This document shows, in pieces, positions 59,617 through 64,000 of a DNA stretch of 64,000 nucleotides. The first letter of the stretch is position 1; each line of letters starts with the position of its first letter. This DNA is from Lycium barbarum (taxonomy: Eukaryota; Streptophyta; Magnoliopsida; Solanales; Solanaceae). Below the pieces are notes generated by a model. That model saw only the letters and a program-made list of their open reading frames with translations. It was not told where the DNA came from and searched no databases. Location of the stretch: assembly GCF_019175385.1 (NCBI RefSeq), contig NC_083339.1, positions 26,317,637-26,381,636 of the forward strand, read 5' to 3'. The position numbers and the translations under genes were made by a program.

Positions 59617-62177
59617 ATTCATGTCATGACCCGACTAGGGGCCGTGACGGGTACCCGGGGCTAACCACCGAGCACCACTCAATCTACTGCTCATCATACT
59701 TATTAAACATTCTGTTATCAAATACATACTCAAGTCATAAGGCAACTCATTTTTCATTTGAAAACATAGATACTTTTATAGACATAAGCCTTTCGGCTAT
59801 CAAAATAGCATATATATACATAATAGCAACCTTGTGAGACCATATAAACCACACTGGGTATCTACGAGCCTCTACTAGAGTTCTAGACATAGGGACGGGA
59901 CAGGACCCCGTCATGTCCAAAATATACAAATATACACAAAAGAATAGTCAAGGCACCTCCGGAACAATGGAGTGTTATCAATCAGCTACTAGCTCCTACG
60001 AGTCGGGATCCAGATCACCTCCCTGCCTACCTGTGGGCATGAACACAGCGTCCAAAGAAAACAGACGTCAGTACGAACATTGTACTTAGTATGAGAGGCA
60101 TAAACAGTAGTAATACGTCAATGAGATAAAGGAAGCATCAATAAGGAGCAACTGTGTATGACTGTCACTTATAAATAAATAACACATACTGACTTACTCA
60201 TAATCATCATCATATCATGTATACATATATATATAAGTATAAGCTGCCCGTCCGTATAGGTACGGTGTGATAAAAATTAACCTGCGCCCAGGCCTCCCAC
60301 GTCCGGGCTATAAGATGCCCACTATAGTGGTGTGTGTCTGCCCGTCCATATAGGCACGGTGTAATGTCATGAACATTGACTCATCATAATGCATGTATAA
60401 TAACTCAAAGACAGTTATACTTTATCGAGGTGACATAAGGTCGTGAACCCCCGATTCCATTATCGAACATTCATAAGTATTCTGCCTCACATTGATGGAA
60501 ATAGTATATATATATATATATGAGGTGAGTGTATACAATATACGACATCATTAGCTTTATGGTACTCTGCCTCAGCTGGAAGGAAATAGTATATAAGGTG
60601 AGTGGATACAATGAATGACATCATTAACGTCATAGGAACATCATATCATGGGCTCTAGAACCTTTCGGCTTAAGCTCATCATTATCATTATTGAACTCAT
60701 AATATGTCTCTTGTCTCGTATTGCTACTCATGATTCTAGACTCTTAGCTTTCTGAGGTATAGAGGATTTATGAGAAAGAAGGAGAAATCATGCTATAGGA
60801 TTCATCCCATAGAAAGAAAGGAATAGCCTCACATACCTTTTACGTTTAACTAATCTATCGCTTGCTCGTTCTCCTTCAATGCCCACGTTTCTACCTTCAA
60901 GAGAATTCGCATAAACATTAGCTAATCGGTTACTTAAACGTACTTAATAATGCTAAAGAAAATTGGGGAGCATTTCCTTTGTTTATACAATTTTTCCCAT
61001 ATTCTATATATCAACTCCCAACATCCATGACAACATTCACAATATCGCAAACAACAATCATCATTCATCTACATTATCCACATTTCACCATTTCACTCCA
61101 ATTTCTCCATAATCATGGTCATAGTTCATTATGGCATTTTATCACATATAATACTTATTCCATGTTCTAAATGTCTTTCATAACATACTTACAATCACAA
61201 TATACCAATATTCATGATTCACCCCAATTTACTACTCAACACTGACACTATTCACTCATTCATGACCCATTTCCTATATCTTCTACAATCCATGTGTTTC
61301 AACTTTTCAAGTACCTTAAATAACATGCAAATACCATAAAACTTACCTTAGATGGTGTAGGAATAAGCTTTGGGTGGAAATACTTCACTTGAGCAAAACC
61401 CTAGTTTCACTTTCCATGGAATTTCTTGACTTGGATGAACTTTGATGTGTTTCTCACACTTAGTTTTGTTGATTTGATGAAGTTGATCATCAATTTCTCA
61501 TAATTTCGTGTATAGTGAGTGTGTGGAAGGTTATAGAGAACTCTTGAGTTGTGTAGAAGAAGAATGAAATGAAATTGATGTGGTGAAGTCCTTATATCAA
61601 CTTTTAAAAACTGTCCCGACGAGATTCTACGGGCACTTATATGGTCCGTATAAGTGACCGTGAAACTGTTCCAGTAGTCATCCCATTCTGTGTCGATTTC
61701 ACGGCACATTATACGGTCCGTATAAGTGACCGTGAAATCACCCCTCTCCACAACTTCATTTTGTGACAATCCTACGGTCCATTATACGGACTGTATAACA
61801 TTATACGGACCGTATAATCGACCGTATAATTCGTCCTTTCACTGATCTTTTTCCTGTCACTTCGTTTGATCTCCAATCATTAGGGAACCTTCTTAGCACT
61901 TGTTTATCACTTCTTTAACAATCGAAGGGACGTTATAACTCTCTCTCCAAAGCACCTTTTATTTATCATTAACTCGCTACTCGTAATTTCTTTCCGTTAC
62001 ACATCGTATGCCTTGCCTTTTCTCAGCAAACCTTCTTCCCTTAAGTCAAATGTCTTTGAATCTCGATTAGGATCCTCAGATGCTATTTGTTACTTATCAA
62101 AACAACGTATACGTCATGCCTTATGCTAGTCTATTCATTGTACATTAATGGGGAATTTTCCGAGGTGTAAAAATTTA
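59617..62177 (-). mobile_element. Solo LTR I with imperfect target-site duplication ATTCA/ATTTA
   Basis: LTR proper 59622-62172 (2551 bp): TGTCATGACCCG at one side, CCGAGGTGTAAAA (decayed TGTAACA) at the other. Flanks are ATTCA (59617-59621) and ATTTA (62173-62177), one change. On the minus strand: palindromic cassette (61621-61840), TATA-like GATATAAGG (61590-61598), perfect TAAG|GTAAGT donor match (61341-61346) and the conserved AGGTATGT block (60831-60836). CCTATATGG/GGGCAG words at 60243-60370 match LTR E. Confidence 0.82.
61621..61840 (-). repeat. Palindromic TTATACGGWCCGTATAA cassette in LTR I
   Basis: About seven related words. Perfect odd palindromes: TTATACGGTCCGTATAA (61709-61725) and ATTATACGGACCGTATAAT (61800-61818), with CACTTATA/TATAAGTG variants between. 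It lies upstream of the minus-strand TATA-like site. Confidence 0.88.
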
Positions 62178-62837
62178 AGTCATTTGTAGTTCAACTCGAT
62201 TATGACTTCTAGATGCAAATTTAAAAAATTCTCGGGTATCCCAGTTATCAAGATGGGAAGTCCGGTGTGATTGGTAGGATCTTGACTGACTCTCTAGTAT
62301 TGAGTCCGCCTACATAGCCCAATTTTTGGGAATCAAGTCACTTGTAGTTTGACTCGATCGGAGGAAAAGGATATCCCTTTATGCGGGAACTCCTATGTGT
62401 ATGTGTCGGTGTGTGTCTGACCAGTTGCAGAATAATAAAAATAAACAAAACACATAAGCAAATAAGCATTCTTGTGTGGCTGATGAGGAGGAGCGATCTT
62501 CCAAGTCTTAGCCGGAGAGCTTGACTCTCATGGGCACCCTATCTCGACCGGCTGCGTAAGGAAAAAAGTTCCTCATTTGCTCTGCATCTGTCTGGATCTT
62601 GTTTGATCAGCCTGCTTAGTCTGGCGGCTGTAAATCTACTTCCACCTACTGAGTAACGTTGGTTGGTTTTGATGACGAACACTGCAGCCATCCGGCCAGA
62701 TTTACATCGTCTTGATCTTTGGAGCGAATACTGCAGTAGTCTGACCTGTTTTACGTCTCTTTACCTCTTGGAGAGAATGATGCGGTCACCTGACCGGTCT
62801 TACATCTCTTTACCCTCTTGATTTTACCCTGTAGCTT
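62178..62837 (-). mobile_element. J' 3' untranslated region, middle part
   Basis: Non-coding. It has two similar blocks, CATTTGTAGTTCAACTCGAT (62183) and CACTTGTAGTTTGACTCGAT (62340), and no ORF of note. Confidence 0.55.
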
Positions 62838-63477
62838 GTATGAATGACCCTCTCGGTTGCTTGTACGAATGGCCTTCATGGCTGTGTTTGTATGAATGGC
62901 CCTCTCGGCATGTTGTATGAAATGTCCCTCATGGCAGTGTTTGTATAAATGGCCCTCTCGGCATGTTTGTATGAAATGTCCCTCTCGAAATGTTTTGTGT
63001 GAATATTACCCTCTCGGCATTTTCGTATGAATATCGCCCTCTTGGAAAAATAAGAAAAATATGAATGGCCTTCATAGCAAATGTTTGTATGAATGGCCCT
63101 CACAGCAACAGAATAAGAGATATGCAATGGCCCTCACGGAAAATTAGAAAAAAGTAATGGCCCTCACGGCAACAGAAAAGGAAATATGCAATGGCCTTCA
63201 TGGCAAATAAGAAAAAGTGATGGCCCTCACGGTAACAGAAAAGGAATTATGCAATGGCCCTCACGGCAAATAAAACAAGTGATGGCCCTCGCGGCAATAG
63301 AAAAGTAGATATGCAATGACCCTCATGGCAAATAAGAAAAAGTGATGGTTCTCCAGGCAACAGAAAAATAGATATGCAATGGCCCTCATGGCAAAAAAGA
63401 AAACGTGATGGCCCTCTCGGCGATAGAAGAGTAAATATGCAATGGCCCTCACGGCAAATAAGAAAACGTGATGGGGA
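62838..63477 (-). repeat. Tandem array in the J' 3' untranslated region
   Basis: About 21 units of roughly 27-34 bp, each with the core GGCCCTCACGGC (variants GGCCCTCTCGGC, GGCCTTCATGGC). The left third alternates with TGTTTGTATGAAT; the right two thirds alternate GGCAAATAAGAAAAAGTGAT and GGCAACAGAAAAGGAAATAT, giving a higher-order unit of about 62 bp. Ogre 3' untranslated regions are known for such arrays. Confidence 0.9.
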
Positions 63478-63602
63478 TGACAGATATGGCCCCTTCGACT
63501 AAATCGCCTTTCTTTCATCCTTTATGTCGACTACGTCCCTCGTGGTCAGATATGCTGTGTTGTTTTACAACGACCCCATCGGTTGGAGATTTTGCCATTT
63601 AT
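63478..63602 (-). mobile_element. J' interior beyond the tandem array
   Basis: Short non-coding stretch cut off by LTR L. No integrase end is visible, so the coding part of J' would lie beyond L, outside the window. Confidence 0.45.
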
Positions 63603-63819
63603 TGTTACACCTCCCATTTTATTTCAAGGAGATTTTGGCTTATTGGTGGTGTATACCTTCGGTACGGTAGTCCGCACCAGAGTTTTGGTCATGAGATATT
63701 CTGCTTGGTATGTGTACAGTTGTATAAGTATATATTCTTGACATTTCGAGGGAATTGGAAATGAAACGAATCGAATCGGAACAAAGCGAAGCAGTTCAGG
63801 AAACTGCTAACACCAGTCA

Positions 63820-63965
63820 GCGTCGACGGCCCAAGGTACGGACCGTCGACACATTGACGAGATGTCGCCTAGCACCGTCGACGAGGTTCTGCCATCAAAC
63901 ATCTCAGGCGGAGAATCGACGGCGCACGTCAACGAGCCGTCGACCCTGCACGTCGACCCGCGGAT
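63820..63965 (+). repeat. GTCGAC/CGGACCG word cassette in LTR L
   Basis: GTCGACGG (63822-63829) and CCGTCGAC (63843-63850) form perfect 8-base arms around TACGGA; at least six further CGTCGAC / GTCGACG-like words follow up to the TATA box. Confidence 0.85.
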
Positions 63966-63986
63966 CTGGAAGCTTCCATCCCTGAT

Positions 63987-63994
63987 TATAAATA
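63987..63994 (+). promoter_or_regulatory. TATA box of LTR L
   Basis: TATAAATA about 25 bases downstream of the word cassette. Confidence 0.65.
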
Positions 63995-64000
63995 TAAGCT

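Larger units (their letters stand above)
63603..64000 (+). repeat. LTR L, start only
   Basis: TGTTACACCTCCC at 63603 opens a plus-strand LTR that leaves the window. It has a CGTCGAC-rich cassette (63820-63965) and a TATA box at 63987-63994. The five bases before it are TTTAT. Confidence 0.7.

Noticed and set aside
62838..63477. CRISPR-like array
   Set aside because: Units are degenerate, about 31 bp with no unique spacers, and the context is a plant retrotransposon.

Overview
The window is a 64 kb block of nested LTR retrotransposons from a plant nuclear genome. I found no host gene, tRNA, rRNA or CRISPR array. The LTR types, the tRNA-Met-type primer sites (TGGTATCAGAGC and variants), the Tat/Ogre-type element and an Au-like SINE tail point to a dicot, most likely a member of the Solanaceae; that assignment is by recognition, not by search. 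Boundaries come from TG...CA ends, primer-binding sites (PBS), polypurine tracts (PPT), target-site duplications (TSD) and alignment by eye of copies inside the window.

Left block (1-15 kb). Element A (minus strand, 129-6740) has a 3' LTR, a non-coding interior, a PBS and a truncated 5' LTR. It abuts the interior and 5' LTR of a related element B (6741-10378), whose LTR carries an Au-like SINE remnant. Next is element C (plus strand, LTR 10379-12754), a Tekay/Del-like Ty3-gypsy element with PBS, leader and a decayed gag. A solo LTR, D, sits in C's leader with TSD AGAAT.

Middle block (15-33 kb). C's gag (15420-15809) resumes at 28831-29498. It is split by solo LTR F1 (TSD TTTGT), which is itself split by element E (plus, 15837-24666, non-coding interior, 3.3 kb 3' LTR full of microsatellites) and LTR fragment H (25816-28033). 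LTR F (29499-32273) then cuts gag again just before the expected protease.

Right block (33-64 kb). Element J (plus, 33094 to about 53227) is an Ogre/Tat-like element with a 7.3 kb 5' LTR, a tRNA-Arg-type PBS, an extra ORF1, gag, protease, a probable intron, RT-RNase H, a second RNase H and integrase, all inactivated. Solo LTR K (TSD GTTGG) lies between the second RNase H and integrase. After a 0.6 kb F-type fragment comes an inverted Ogre 3' LTR (J', 53814-59446) with its PPT and 3' untranslated region. That region holds about 21 tandem repeats and solo LTR I (TSD ATTCA/ATTTA). A new LTR, L, starts at 63603 and runs off the window.

How the parts relate. A, B and E look non-autonomous: long LTRs and PBS/PPT but no gag-pol. 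They share a PBS-proximal leader with each other and loosely with C, so C-type elements may have supplied proteins in trans. The most interesting signal is in the LTR promoters. Immediately upstream of the TATA box most LTRs carry a short repeated GC-rich word cassette, and in D, I, K and L (partly H) it is built on the same palindromic core CGGWCCG. Downstream, six related LTRs keep a splice-donor-like AGGTATGT block although their flanks have diverged.
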